NCBI RefSeq assembly: GCF_000720115.1
Contig: NZ_JOIR01000002.1
Location: 62,001 to 126,000 of the forward strand
From: Streptomyces sp. NRRL F-2580
Lineage (GTDB): Bacteria; Actinomycetota; Actinomycetes; Streptomycetales; Streptomycetaceae
Direction: 5' to 3'
Length of the DNA stretch: 64,000 nucleotides
In this document: positions 1 through 8,183 of the stretch, in pieces
How the letters are laid out: each line of letters begins with the position of its first letter
Position numbering within the stretch: the first letter of the stretch is position 1
Notes under the pieces: model-generated
Seen by the model: the letters and a program-made list of their open reading frames with translations, nothing else
What the model was told of the DNA's origin: nothing
Database searches by the model: none
Position numbers and translations under genes: made by a program

Positions 1-2
1 CG

Positions 3-615
3 CGGACGGAGCACTTCTGGAACGCGTCGGCGTACCCGACGACGCGGCAGGTCCGCGATCCGTGGCGGGAGCAGGGGCACACGCTGGTGCGTACGGTGTC
101 CTTCGCCGGCCGGGGCATCGCCGAGCTGGCCGTGGACTACGGGAACTTCGCGCTGCCGCTCGGGGACGCGTTCCTGGAGCGGGCCTTCGAGTGCTGGGTG
201 CACGCGTGGGACATCGCGGAGGCGGTGGACTACCCGTACGAGCCGCCGTCCGGGCCGCACCTGCACGGGATGATCGACCTGGCGGCTCGGCTCCTGCCGG
301 GTGCGCTGGCGCAGCGGCGGCGCACGGGTCTGGCGGCCCCGGCGCGGGGCCTGGTCGCGGCGGGCGCGCCCGGGCCGGACCCTGCACCTGGAGATCGAGG
401 GCGCGGGTGGCGGCGGCTGGGACATCGCCTTGGACTCGCCGGGGGCGAAGCCGTCGCCGGAGCGCACGGTGGCGGAGATCGCCCTGGACGGCATCGAGTT
501 CTGCCAGCTGGCGGCCGGCCACATCTCCCCGCAGGAGGCGGCGGTGGGCCAGCACGGCGACCGCGAGGCGATCCGCGACGTCCTCTTCGCGGCGGCATCG
601 CTGAGCAGGCTGTAG
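3..615 (+). pseudogene. Maleylpyruvate-isomerase/zinc-finger family protein, 5' truncated and frameshifted
   Basis: C-terminal part of a mycothiol-dependent maleylpyruvate isomerase-like (DinB/MDMPI fold) protein of the kind often fused to anti-sigma zinc fingers. The reading frame enters from outside the window (frame of base 3) and gives a typical helical segment with ECWVHAWDIAEAVDYPYEPP. Around 372-376 one extra base shifts the frame: the first frame reads ...LVAAGAPG, and the continuation GRTLHLEIEGAGGGGWDIAL is found in the next frame and runs to the stop at 613-615. Both halves have normal codon use, so the join is clear. It is either a real recent frameshift or a base-calling error in the run cgcgcccgggccgg. 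Nothing in the immediate context shows a regulatory site. Confidence 0.7.
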
Positions 616-863
616 GGGCCGGGCTTGGTGGGCGTGACTCCCGCGCGGTGGATACGGAGCCCACGCGTGCGGGGTTTTCGCCCTCTGGCCCTCCGCTCGC
701 GTGCGGTGGTTGCCCACCCGCCCTCTCGGCGGTGGGGCGGGGGCAGAAGGCCTGCTGGTCGGGGTCAGGGGTGGGCGCCACTCCGACGGGCCGGTTCCCT
801 CTGAGGGCGGGGGCTCGGCGGCGGGATCTCGTCCGCGGGTGAGCCGGTGCGCGGCCGCCGGAC

Positions 864-2417
864 TCAGGCGTAGCGTTCGCGGAGTTTGTACTTGAGGATC
901 TTGCGCAGGGCCTCGTTGCGGGGGAGGGAGTCCAGGAGCTCCAGCTGTTCCGGGAGCTTGTGGGTGGCCAGGCCTTCCGCGCGGAGGTACGCCGTCAGCT
1001 GGGGGAGGGTCAAAGGGGCCGCCCCCGGGGGTTGTTCCACGACGGCGCAGACGCGTTCGCCGCGGGCCGGGTCCGGGAGGCCGATGACCGCGACGTCCGC
1101 GACGCCGGGGAGGCGGTGGAGGAGGTCCTCGATCTCCTTCGCGGAGATGTTCTCGCCCTTGCGGATGATGACGTCCTTGCTGCGGCCCGTGAGGACCAGG
1201 TAGCCGTCTTGGGTCAGGTGGCCGAGGTCGCCCGTGATCAGGTAGCCGTCGGCGTCGAAGACCTCCGTCGACTGGTCGCGGTTCAGGTAGCCCTGGCAGA
1301 CGGCCTCGCCCCGGAGCCGGACCTCGCCGTCCGTGTTCGGGGGGAGCGGGGTGCCGTCCGGGGTGGTGATGCGGATGGACATGCCCGCCGGGGGGCGGCC
1401 CTCCGTGGTCGCCAGGTGGTCGGGGGTGTCGTCCGGGGCGCCCATGGTGATCATCGGGACCTCGGTCATGCCGTAGCCGTGGGTCAGCTGGCAGCCCATC
1501 TCGCGGACGACGGCGTGGTAGATCTCCGGCGGCTTCGGGGCGCCGCCGCCGGCGAGGAGACGGAGGGTGGGGATGAGCTTCGACGAGGGGTCCTTGCGCT
1601 GCTCGGTCAGGAACATCGAGTAGAAGGCGGTCGATCCGCCGGCCACCGTGACCCCGTGGCGGCGGTAGCCGTCCAGCGCGTCGGGCATCGCGAACTTCTC
1701 GAAGAGGACCGCGGGGAAGCCGTACAGGAGCAGCATCACCAGGTAGTCCGGGCCGCCTATGTGGGCGTACGGGAAGGCCATCGAGCCGACGTCGTACGGA
1801 TCCGGGCGCAGGGCGTGCGCGAGGCAGGATCCGCCCGCGATGAGGGAGCGGTCGGTGTGCAGGACGCCCTTGGGGTCGGAGGTGGTGCCGGAGGTCCAGT
1901 AGATCCACCGGACGTCCGTGCCGGAGGCGGGTGGCGCGGGGAGGGCGTAGGGGTCGCCGTCCGGGAGGTCCGCGTAGGCCTCGAAGACGCCGCGGGCGCC
2001 GAGCCGCCGGGCCATTGCGGGGTGGTCGAAGCCGCGCCAGACCCCGGGGACGGCGAAGAACCCGGCCTTGGACCCGCGGAGCGCGAAGCCGACCTCGCGG
2101 TCGCGGTAGAAGGGGATGACGGGGCTCTGGACGGCGCCGATCCGGGCGAGGGCGACGGAGAGCAGGACGGTCTCGATGCGGGTGGGGAGCTGCCAGGCGA
2201 CGACCGTGCCGGGGCGGACGCCCATGCCGTGGAGGCCGGCGGCGACGCGTTCGGAGCGGTCGCGCAGTTCCCCGAAGGTCAGCCGGCGGTCGTGCGCCGG
2301 GTCCTCGGCCGCCTCGATCAGGACGGTGGCGTCCGGGGTCACTGCGGCCCGGCGGGTGATCAGTTCCCACAGGGTGCGGGAGCGGCTCAGTTCTGTCGCG
2401 GTCGCGGTGTCCGTCAT
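864..2417 (-). CDS. AMP-forming acyl-CoA synthetase (class I adenylate-forming enzyme)
   Basis: Activates a carboxylic acid to its acyl-AMP and then its acyl-CoA thioester. The 517-residue protein has the AMP-binding P-loop motif YWTSGTTSDPKG, the motif HGYGMTE, the hinge region TGDLGHLTQDGYLVLTGRSKD and a C-terminal catalytic lysine region (LPRNEALRKILKYKLRE). This is the length and order usual for FadD-type ligases. I chose the ATG at 2417 because GGAGAGG lies seven bases upstream; the upstream ATG at 2432 would overlap that ribosome site. It is transcribed away from the amidohydrolase operon at 2554, and its promoter region carries the palindrome at 2435-2449, so it probably belongs to the window-wide regulon. 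The acid it activates cannot be read from the sequence. Confidence 0.9.
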   Translation of the reverse strand: MTDTATATELSRSRTLWELITRRAAVTPDATVLIEAAEDPAHDRRLTFGELRDRSERVAAGLHGMGVRPGTVVAWQLPTRIETVLLSVALARIGAVQSPVIPFYRDREVGFALRGSKAGFFAVPGVWRGFDHPAMARRLGARGVFEAYADLPDGDPYALPAPPASGTDVRWIYWTSGTTSDPKGVLHTDRSLIAGGSCLAHALRPDPYDVGSMAFPYAHIGGPDYLVMLLLYGFPAVLFEKFAMPDALDGYRRHGVTVAGGSTAFYSMFLTEQRKDPSSKLIPTLRLLAGGGAPKPPEIYHAVVREMGCQLTHGYGMTEVPMITMGAPDDTPDHLATTEGRPPAGMSIRITTPDGTPLPPNTDGEVRLRGEAVCQGYLNRDQSTEVFDADGYLITGDLGHLTQDGYLVLTGRSKDVIIRKGENISAKEIEDLLHRLPGVADVAVIGLPDPARGERVCAVVEQPPGAAPLTLPQLTAYLRAEGLATHKLPEQLELLDSLPRNEALRKILKYKLRERYA

Positions 2418-2434
2418 CCCAGACCTCTCCATAG

Positions 2435-2449
2435 CTGACGGATAGTCAG
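2435..2449. promoter_or_regulatory. Regulon operator 1 (perfect CTGAC-N5-GTCAG)
   Basis: CTGACGGATAGTCAG is a perfect inverted repeat lying 18 bases upstream of the acyl-CoA synthetase start. The identical 15-mer recurs at 42681. It is a probable TetR-family binding site. Confidence 0.8.
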
Positions 2450-2512
2450 ATCAAGCGCAGAGCGTAGGGCTCCGGCGCTTGTCGGTCCAGGGGTGGCGGG
2501 GCTAGCTTGTTT

Positions 2513-2527
2513 CTGACGATCCATCAG
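2513..2527. promoter_or_regulatory. Regulon operator 2 (one mismatch)
   Basis: CTGACGATCCATCAG has one mismatch in the right arm and lies 27 bases upstream of the amidohydrolase start at 2554. With operator 1 it brackets the divergent promoter region. Confidence 0.7.
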
Positions 2528-2553
2528 ATTGGCATCGGATTGGGGAGACGGCC

Positions 2554-3747
2554 ATGGGACTGGAACTGCCTCGGATCATCAGCGTCGACGACCACGTGAT
2601 CGAACCCGCACACCTCTTCGACGTCTGGCTGCCCGCCAAGTACCGCGACCGGGGACCCAAGGCGCTCACCGCCGGCATCGGCGAGCTGGCGTACACGGGC
2701 GGCAAGTACGTGATCACCATGGATCCCGACGGCCCGCCGACCGACTGGTGGATCTACGAGGACCTGAAGTTCCCGTACAAGCGCAACATCGCCGCCGTCG
2801 GCTTCGACCGCGACGACATGACCCTGGAGGGGATCACCCGGGAGGAGATGCGCCGCGGCTGCTGGGACCCGAAGGCGCGCCTCGCCGACATGGACCTCAA
2901 CCACGTCGAGGCCTCGCTGTGCTTCCCCACCTTCCCGCGCTTCTGCGGGCAGACCTTCGCCGAGGCCCACGACAAGGAGGTGGCCCTCGCCTGCGTGCGC
3001 GCGTACAACGACTGGATGGTCGAGGAGTGGTGCGGCGACAGCGGCGGCCGGCTGATCCCGCTGTGCATCATCCCGCTCTGGGACATCGACCTGGCGGTCG
3101 CGGAGATCCGGCGCAACGCCGCCCGCGGGGTGCGCGCCGTGACCTTCTCCGAGATCCCCACCCACCTGGGCCTGCCGTCCATCCACTCCGGCTACTGGGA
3201 CCCCTTCTTCGCCGTCTGCCAGGAGACCGGCACGGTCGTCAACATGCACATCGGGTCCAGCTCCCAGATGCCCGCCGCGTCCCCCGACGCGCCGCCCGCC
3301 GTCCAGGCCTCGCTCAGCTTCAACAACGCCATGGCCTCGATGATGGACTTCCTCTTCAGCGGCGTCCTGGTGAAGTTCCCGACGCTCAAGCTCGCCTACA
3401 GCGAGGGCCAGATGGGCTGGATCCCGTACGCCCTGGAGCGCGCCGACGACGTCTGGGAGGAGCACCGGGCCTGGGGCGGGGTCCGCGACCTGATCCCCGA
3501 GCCGCCGTCCACCTACTACTACCGGCAGATCTTCTGCTGCTTCTTCCGCGACAAGCACGGGATCGCCTCGATCGACGTCGTCGGACGCGACAACGCCACC
3601 TTCGAGACCGACTACCCGCACGTGGACTCGACCTTCCCGCACACCAAGGAGGTCGCCCTCGACCACGTGAAGGGGCTCGACGAGCTGACGATCCACAAGC
3701 TGATGCGCGGCAACGCCATCCGCATGCTCGGCCTGGACCTCGTCTGA
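2554..3747 (+). CDS. Amidohydrolase-2 family metal-dependent hydrolase
   Basis: A 397-residue TIM-barrel amidohydrolase (Amidohydro_2 family), the class that includes ACMSD-like decarboxylases and hydrolases. It opens with IISVDDHVIEPAHLFD, whose D-x-H motif replaces the canonical first metal ligands. It carries conserved LADMDLNHVEASLCFPTFPRF, the mid-barrel NMHIGSSSQMP and the late metal-site ETDYPHVDSTFPHT. The start is preceded by GGGGAG. Its stop overlaps the start of the acyl-CoA dehydrogenase at 3747, so the two are co-translated. A close paralogue, with the same motifs in the same order, lies at 49943. The reaction is unknown; family members often act on CoA-pathway or cyclic intermediates. 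Confidence 0.85.
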   Translation: MGLELPRIISVDDHVIEPAHLFDVWLPAKYRDRGPKALTAGIGELAYTGGKYVITMDPDGPPTDWWIYEDLKFPYKRNIAAVGFDRDDMTLEGITREEMRRGCWDPKARLADMDLNHVEASLCFPTFPRFCGQTFAEAHDKEVALACVRAYNDWMVEEWCGDSGGRLIPLCIIPLWDIDLAVAEIRRNAARGVRAVTFSEIPTHLGLPSIHSGYWDPFFAVCQETGTVVNMHIGSSSQMPAASPDAPPAVQASLSFNNAMASMMDFLFSGVLVKFPTLKLAYSEGQMGWIPYALERADDVWEEHRAWGGVRDLIPEPPSTYYYRQIFCCFFRDKHGIASIDVVGRDNATFETDYPHVDSTFPHTKEVALDHVKGLDELTIHKLMRGNAIRMLGLDLV

Positions 3748-4901
3748 TGGATCTGACCTGCACGGAGGAGGAAGAGGACTTCCGGGCACGGCTGCGCGCA
3801 TGGCTCGGCAAGGTGCTGCCCGAGCTGCCCGCCAAGCCGTCCCCGGACGACTGGCCCGGACGGCGGGCGTACGACCTCGGCTGGCAGCGCAGGCTGTACG
3901 AGGCCGGGTACGCGGGCCTGCACTGGCCGGTGGACGCCGGCGGCCGCGGGGCCACCCCGACCCAGCACCTGATCTTCCTGGAGGAGACGGAGCGCGCCGG
4001 GGCCCCGTACGTCGGCGCGAACTTCGTCGGGCTGCTGCACGCCGGCCCGACGATCGCCGCCGAGGGCAGCGCCGGGCAGCGGGCGCGCTGGCTGCCGCCC
4101 GTGCTGCGCGGCGACGAGGTGTGGTGCCAGGGGTTCAGCGAGCCGGACGCGGGCTCGGACCTCGCCTCCCTGCGCACGCGGGCGGTCCGCGACGGCGACG
4201 ACTACGTGGTCACCGGGTCGAAGATCTGGACCTCGCACGCGGAGGTCGCCGACTGGTGCGAGCTGCTGGTGCGGACGGACCCCGAGGCCCCCAAGCACCG
4301 GGGGATCTCCTGGCTGGCCATGCCGATGGACGCGCCGGGGGTCACCGTACGGCCGCTGCGCACGCTCGCCGGGTCGACCGAGTTCGCGGAGATGTTCCTC
4401 GACGAGGTGCGGATCCCGGTCGCGAACCGGGTCGGGGCCGAGAACGACGGCTGGCGCGTCACCATGGTCACCCTCTCCTTCGAGCGGGGCACCGCCTTCG
4501 TCGGCGAGGTCGTCGCCTGCCGCCGGACCCTGGGCGAGCTGGCCCGCACGGCGAAGGCGAACGGCCGCTGGGACGATCCGGTGCTGCGGCGCAGGCTGGG
4601 GCGGCTGTACGGGGAGTTCGGCGCGCTGTGGCGGCTCACCCAGTGGAACGTCAGTGAGTCGGAGGGCTCCGGCGGGGTCCCCGGCATCGGCGGCTCGGTC
4701 TTCAAGCTCGCCTACTCGCACGCGCGGCAGGAGCTGTACGAGGTGGCGGCGGAGGTGCTGGGCGCCGCCTCCCTGTCCCTGGAGGAGGAATGGACCCTGG
4801 ACCGGCTCTCCTCGCTCTCGTACACGATCGCGGCGGGAACCTCGCAGATCCAGCAGAACATCGTCGCCGAGCGGATCCTCGGCCTCCCGAAGGGCCGGTG
4901 A
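3747..4901 (+). CDS. Acyl-CoA dehydrogenase
   Basis: A 384-residue FAD-dependent acyl-CoA dehydrogenase that introduces a C2-C3 double bond into an acyl-CoA. Visible family signatures are WCQGFSEPDAGSDLASLRT (FAD/substrate region), the middle beta domain, and C-terminal GTSQIQQNIVAERILGLP. The start ATG overlaps the previous stop (TGATG). A second, shorter acyl-CoA dehydrogenase follows with a four-base overlap. Such side-by-side pairs in actinobacteria commonly form heteromeric alpha2-beta2 enzymes in steroid and other bulky-acid pathways; that this pair does so is inference. Confidence 0.9.
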   Translation: MDLTCTEEEEDFRARLRAWLGKVLPELPAKPSPDDWPGRRAYDLGWQRRLYEAGYAGLHWPVDAGGRGATPTQHLIFLEETERAGAPYVGANFVGLLHAGPTIAAEGSAGQRARWLPPVLRGDEVWCQGFSEPDAGSDLASLRTRAVRDGDDYVVTGSKIWTSHAEVADWCELLVRTDPEAPKHRGISWLAMPMDAPGVTVRPLRTLAGSTEFAEMFLDEVRIPVANRVGAENDGWRVTMVTLSFERGTAFVGEVVACRRTLGELARTAKANGRWDDPVLRRRLGRLYGEFGALWRLTQWNVSESEGSGGVPGIGGSVFKLAYSHARQELYEVAAEVLGAASLSLEEEWTLDRLSSLSYTIAAGTSQIQQNIVAERILGLPKGR

Positions 4902-5833
4902 GGGGCGTGCACTTCCAGCCGACCGAGGAACAGCGGGACCTGCGGGCGGGCGTACGGGAGCTGCTGGCGGGGCGGTACGGACGCGAGGCGCTGCGCACTT
5001 CGGTGGACACGGGCGTCGCCGTGGACCGCGGGCTGTGGCGGGAGCTGGGCGAGGCGGGCTTCTTCGCGCTGCGGCTGCCCGAGTCCGCCGGCGGGGTCGG
5101 CCTCGGCCTCCCCGAGGCGGTGCTCGTCTTCGAGGAGGCCGGGCGGGCGCTGCTGCCAGGGCCGCTGGTGGCCACGCACCTGGCCGCCGGGGTGGTCCCG
5201 GGGGCCGCGGCGGGGACGGCGGTGGTGACCGCCTTCGACCTGGGGGGCGCTCTGGTGGCGCACCTGGGCGAGGCGGACGCGGTGCTGGGGGCGCCGGGGG
5301 TACCGGGGGTGCTGGGGGTGCCGGGGGTGCCGGCGGGCTCACCGGTGCGCTCGGTCGACCCGCTGACGCCGCTGCACCGGGTGGAGTCGCCGCCCGGGGA
5401 CGTGTCGGAGTACCGCTCCGCGGGTGCGCTGCTGACGGCGGCGCTGCAGGTCGGCAGCGCGCTGCGGACGGTGGAGCTGGCGGTCCGGTACGCGGGCGAG
5501 CGGGAGCAGTTCGGGCAGCCGATCGGTGCGTTCCAGGCGGTCAAGCACCTGTGCGCGCGGATGCTGGTGCGGGCGGAGGTGGCCCGTACGGCGGTCTACG
5601 CGGCTGCGGTGACGGGCGATCCGGGGGAGGTCGCGGCGGCCAAGCTGCTGGCGGACGAGGCGGCGGTGCGCGGCGCCCGGGACTGCCTGCAGGTGCACGG
5701 CGGGATGGGCTTCACGTGGGAGGCGGACGTGCACCTGCACCTGAAACGGGCGTGGGTGCGGGCCGAGCAGTGGCGGACGGCGGGGGAGGCGGAGGAGCTG
5801 CTGGCGGCGGAGCTGCTGGACTCGGCGGCCTAG
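4898..5833 (+). CDS. Acyl-CoA dehydrogenase, probable partner subunit
   Basis: A 311-residue acyl-CoA dehydrogenase homologue, shorter than the usual 380-400. It keeps the N-terminal helical domain (TEEQRDLRAGVRELL), a reduced middle domain with the low-complexity stretch GAPGVPGVLGVPGVPAG, and the C-terminal helical domain with REQFGQPIGAFQAVKH and HGGMGFTWEADVHLHLKRA. The start is taken at the GTG that overlaps the previous stop (GTGA); GTG 4907, giving MHFQPTEEQ, is an equally plausible alternative. The middle-domain shrinkage suits a partner subunit of the enzyme at 3747. Confidence 0.85.
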   Translation: MRGVHFQPTEEQRDLRAGVRELLAGRYGREALRTSVDTGVAVDRGLWRELGEAGFFALRLPESAGGVGLGLPEAVLVFEEAGRALLPGPLVATHLAAGVVPGAAAGTAVVTAFDLGGALVAHLGEADAVLGAPGVPGVLGVPGVPAGSPVRSVDPLTPLHRVESPPGDVSEYRSAGALLTAALQVGSALRTVELAVRYAGEREQFGQPIGAFQAVKHLCARMLVRAEVARTAVYAAAVTGDPGEVAAAKLLADEAAVRGARDCLQVHGGMGFTWEADVHLHLKRAWVRAEQWRTAGEAEELLAAELLDSAA

Positions 5834-6157
5834 CCGTTCGCGGTCGTCGCGGGGCACGGGAGGAACGATGCGGGACGCATGTCCGATTACAGAGAGTTGA
5901 TATCGGTTTGTGTCCTTCGCCCCCGCCGTTACGGACCGGAGTCGGGGGCATGCTCCGGTACGCTCCCACAGATGCGAGCGGTTGAGCGGCGCGAGCGTCG
6001 CACAGTATGCACCACGCCCACTCCTTCGCGCGGGAATATGCCCGAAGCGCTTGTTGTGGTGACTGTACGTCAACCATGCTGCTCCGCAAGGGGATCACGG
6101 TGGGTGATCCCATCCTGTCGCGAGGCGAAGTGTCCGCCGGTTCGGATGGTGTGAGCG
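5834..6157. other. Intergenic region with an inverted repeat
   Basis: This 324-base stretch lies between the dehydrogenase operon and the ATP-binding protein, and its left part is slightly less GC-rich than its surroundings. I see no convincing gene; a short frame from 6007 lacks supporting features. The notable element is the inverted repeat GGGATCAC-ggtgg-GTGATCCC at 6091-6111, which may be an operator or RNA hairpin for the downstream gene. Confidence 0.45.
6091..6111. promoter_or_regulatory. Perfect 8-bp inverted repeat upstream of anti-sigma-like ATPase
   Basis: GGGATCAC and GTGATCCC are separated by five bases and lie 46 bases before the GTG start at 6158. The element is unrelated in sequence to the CTGAC-N5-GTCAG operators. 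Confidence 0.4.
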
Positions 6158-6622
6158 GTGCAGGTGCTTCAGGTTCAGCTGGAGGTAGGAGCGGACCCAG
6201 CCGAGGTCGGCCGGGCCCGCCGATGGGCCCGGTCCCGGTTGGCGGGGTCGGGCATAGGGGATGACGAGCCGCTCGCCGAGACGCTGATCCTGCTGATCTC
6301 CGAGCTGGTCACCAACGCGGTCGTGCACACGGGCTGTCCGGCGGTGCTGCGGATGCTCTTCGGGGGGCCCGGGGTGCGGGTCGAGGTGGCCGACGCGAGC
6401 GACCGGGCGCCGGCCCGCCGGCGGGCGGCCGGGGACGACACCGGCGGGCGCGGCCTGGAGCTGGTGGACGGCCTGGCGGACCGCTGGGGCTGGCAGCGCG
6501 AGGGCGCGGGCAAACGCATCTGGTGCGAGATCGACCGTGCGGAGAAGGCGGCGTCGGACTGCGCCTCCGACGGCCCGTCGGAAGTTCACCCCCCGACGCG
6601 GGAACCGCGCTTGTACCTCTAA
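6158..6622 (+). CDS. ATP-binding protein, RsbW-like anti-sigma regulatory kinase family
   Basis: A 154-residue HATPase_c_2 domain protein of the large Streptomyces family related to anti-sigma factor/serine kinases RsbW and SpoIIAB. Visible are the N box LISELVTNAVVH, the G1-like stretch VRVEVADASDRAP and the G2-like GGRGLELVDGLADRWGW. It has no transmembrane segment, so it is cytosolic. These proteins usually titrate or phosphorylate partner regulators; no sigma factor or antagonist lies next to it here, so its partner is unknown. The start is GTG at 6158. The 20 C-terminal residues are outside the domain. Confidence 0.8.
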   Translation: MQVLQVQLEVGADPAEVGRARRWARSRLAGSGIGDDEPLAETLILLISELVTNAVVHTGCPAVLRMLFGGPGVRVEVADASDRAPARRRAAGDDTGGRGLELVDGLADRWGWQREGAGKRIWCEIDRAEKAASDCASDGPSEVHPPTREPRLYL

Positions 6623-6795
6623 CGAGGTGTTGACGATCCGTCACAACTTGATCACCCTGGTGTGGAGCGATTCGACGCGAGGGGACGCCAAGGGCACGCC
6701 TTGACGAGTGCGGGTCGCGGGGTGGCGGCTGCCGTGCCGCGCTCGGGGCGTGCATGCGCGCCGCCGCCACCCGCATCACCCCACCGGCGAAGGGC

Positions 6796-7266
6796 TCACC
6801 CATCACCCGCTCCCGGACGCCGAGCGCCCGCCTGGACCGCGGCCGCCCGGAATCGGTTCAGGGCGGCGGCGTAGTCGTCCGCGGCGGGATCTCCCGGGGG
6901 CGGCGGCGCGAGGTGTCGGCTCGCCAGCTCCTCCGCGGCGGACAGCACCGCCCCGGCGAGCTCGGCATGGCTCACCTGCGCGACCGGCCCGGACCTCCCC
7001 TTCACCGTGACCGTCTGCTTCTTCGTGTGGAAGTCGAGCCTGTACGCGGAACCGATGCCGGTGAAGGACGCGCTGGTGGAGCGCCGGCCCAGCAGCGCGA
7101 CGAGCGAATCGAGAAGGTCGGGTACGGCCAGGAAGAGCATCATCCCCTGGTCTGGCACGTGCCCGACGGAACTCGCCTCGCCCAGCTCGCCCGAGAACAC
7201 GATGTCCCCGCGGTCGAACGCGCTGGGTTCCCCCTGGCCGGAGCGCACGGTGAACGTGACGATCAC
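6796..7266 (-). CDS. Hypothetical protein
   Basis: A 156-residue protein that I do not recognise. It begins MIVTFTVRSGQGEPSAFDRG from a GTG start and looks like a small alpha/beta cytosolic protein without signal peptide or membrane segment; the final 40 residues are rich in alanine and proline. Codon use is typical of the genome, which supports it as real. It is downstream of, and in the same direction as, the LppU-like membrane protein at 7357, with 90 bases between them, so they may share a transcript. Confidence 0.6.
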   Translation of the reverse strand: MIVTFTVRSGQGEPSAFDRGDIVFSGELGEASSVGHVPDQGMMLFLAVPDLLDSLVALLGRRSTSASFTGIGSAYRLDFHTKKQTVTVKGRSGPVAQVSHAELAGAVLSAAEELASRHLAPPPPGDPAADDYAAALNRFRAAAVQAGARRPGAGDG

Positions 7267-7356
7267 GCTGGACCGGGTCCTTCGGGTTCGGTGGGCGGGC
7301 CGGGCCCGGCCCCCGCGGGTCGGCGCCTCGTGGGCGGCCTTGCGCGGGGGCGGGGG

Positions 7357-8046
7357 TCAGCCGTCGGTGCAGATGACGTCGTACGGGCGGCCGATGGCCA
7401 TGGTCAGTTCGATCGGGTCCGTGGTGCCGGAGGGGCACTCGGACTTCGTCTTGACGAGGCCCAGGACCTTCTGGGCGCCGGAGCCGCCGCAGGCGACCTC
7501 CTTGGCCTGGTTGGTCACGCAGTCGCCCTTCACCAGCTGGCCGCCGCCGGCTCCCGCATCGCCGGGGTGGTCGTTCGACAGGTTGCGGCCGCAGACGGTG
7601 TTGGTGGGGATGCCGCTCGACTTGGAGCTGCCGTAGGAGATGCTCACGTCGATCATCAGGTCCGTGCCGGGCGGGCACTGGATCGCGCCCGGGAGGATGC
7701 TGGCCTCCTTGATGTCGATGGCCTTGAAGGTGGCCCCGGAGTCGGAGCAGCCCGTCCGCTTGTACCCGTCGGGGGCCTTGGCCGGGTCGGGGCCGCCGCA
7801 GTCGCCGACCTTCCACGCGCTGGAGGTGTCGGAGGAGGACTCTGGGGAACCGGGGTCCTTGGCCGTGGGCTTGGCGGAGGGGGAAGCCGAGGTGGACGCC
7901 GACGGCTTGCCGTCGTCCTTGCGGAGGGTCTGCAAGGCGAAGTAGCCGCCGACGATGATCACGGCGAGGACGATGACGGCGACGACGTTGCCGCCCGAGC
8001 GGCGCCCGGGGGCCGGCGGCGGCGTTACCTGGTACGGGTTGGCCAT
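7357..8046 (-). CDS. LppU-like membrane-anchored secreted protein
   Basis: A 229-residue protein with a short cytosolic N-terminus (MANPYQVTPPPAPGRR), one transmembrane helix at about residues 20-41 (VVAVIVLAVIIVGGYFAL), a Ser/Thr/Pro-rich linker, and a cysteine-containing extracellular domain repeating a pattern of C-x(n)-GD-C. This is the layout of the Streptomyces LppU/SCO3897 group. A good ribosome site, AGGAGAA, precedes the ATG. The function of the group is not known; the cysteines probably form disulphides outside the membrane. A related architecture occurs at 44382. Confidence 0.7.
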   Translation of the reverse strand: MANPYQVTPPPAPGRRSGGNVVAVIVLAVIIVGGYFALQTLRKDDGKPSASTSASPSAKPTAKDPGSPESSSDTSSAWKVGDCGGPDPAKAPDGYKRTGCSDSGATFKAIDIKEASILPGAIQCPPGTDLMIDVSISYGSSKSSGIPTNTVCGRNLSNDHPGDAGAGGGQLVKGDCVTNQAKEVACGGSGAQKVLGLVKTKSECPSGTTDPIELTMAIGRPYDVICTDG

Positions 8047-8183
8047 GCGGACTTCTCCTGCGGGGAAGGGGGACGGGGGGTGGCGCGCGTACGGGGACGC
8101 GTCATGTCCACCTCATGGTTCCACTGCGCACGGCCCGCGCGCGGCCGGGGTCGTCCGGTCCGGCGCCACCCGCCCCGCCGGGC

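Noticed and set aside
6630..6644. TTGACGATCCGTCAC, a palindrome sharing the TGACGnnnCGTCA core
   Set aside because: Both outer bases differ from the operator and it lies between the ends of two convergent genes, where it would control nothing visible.
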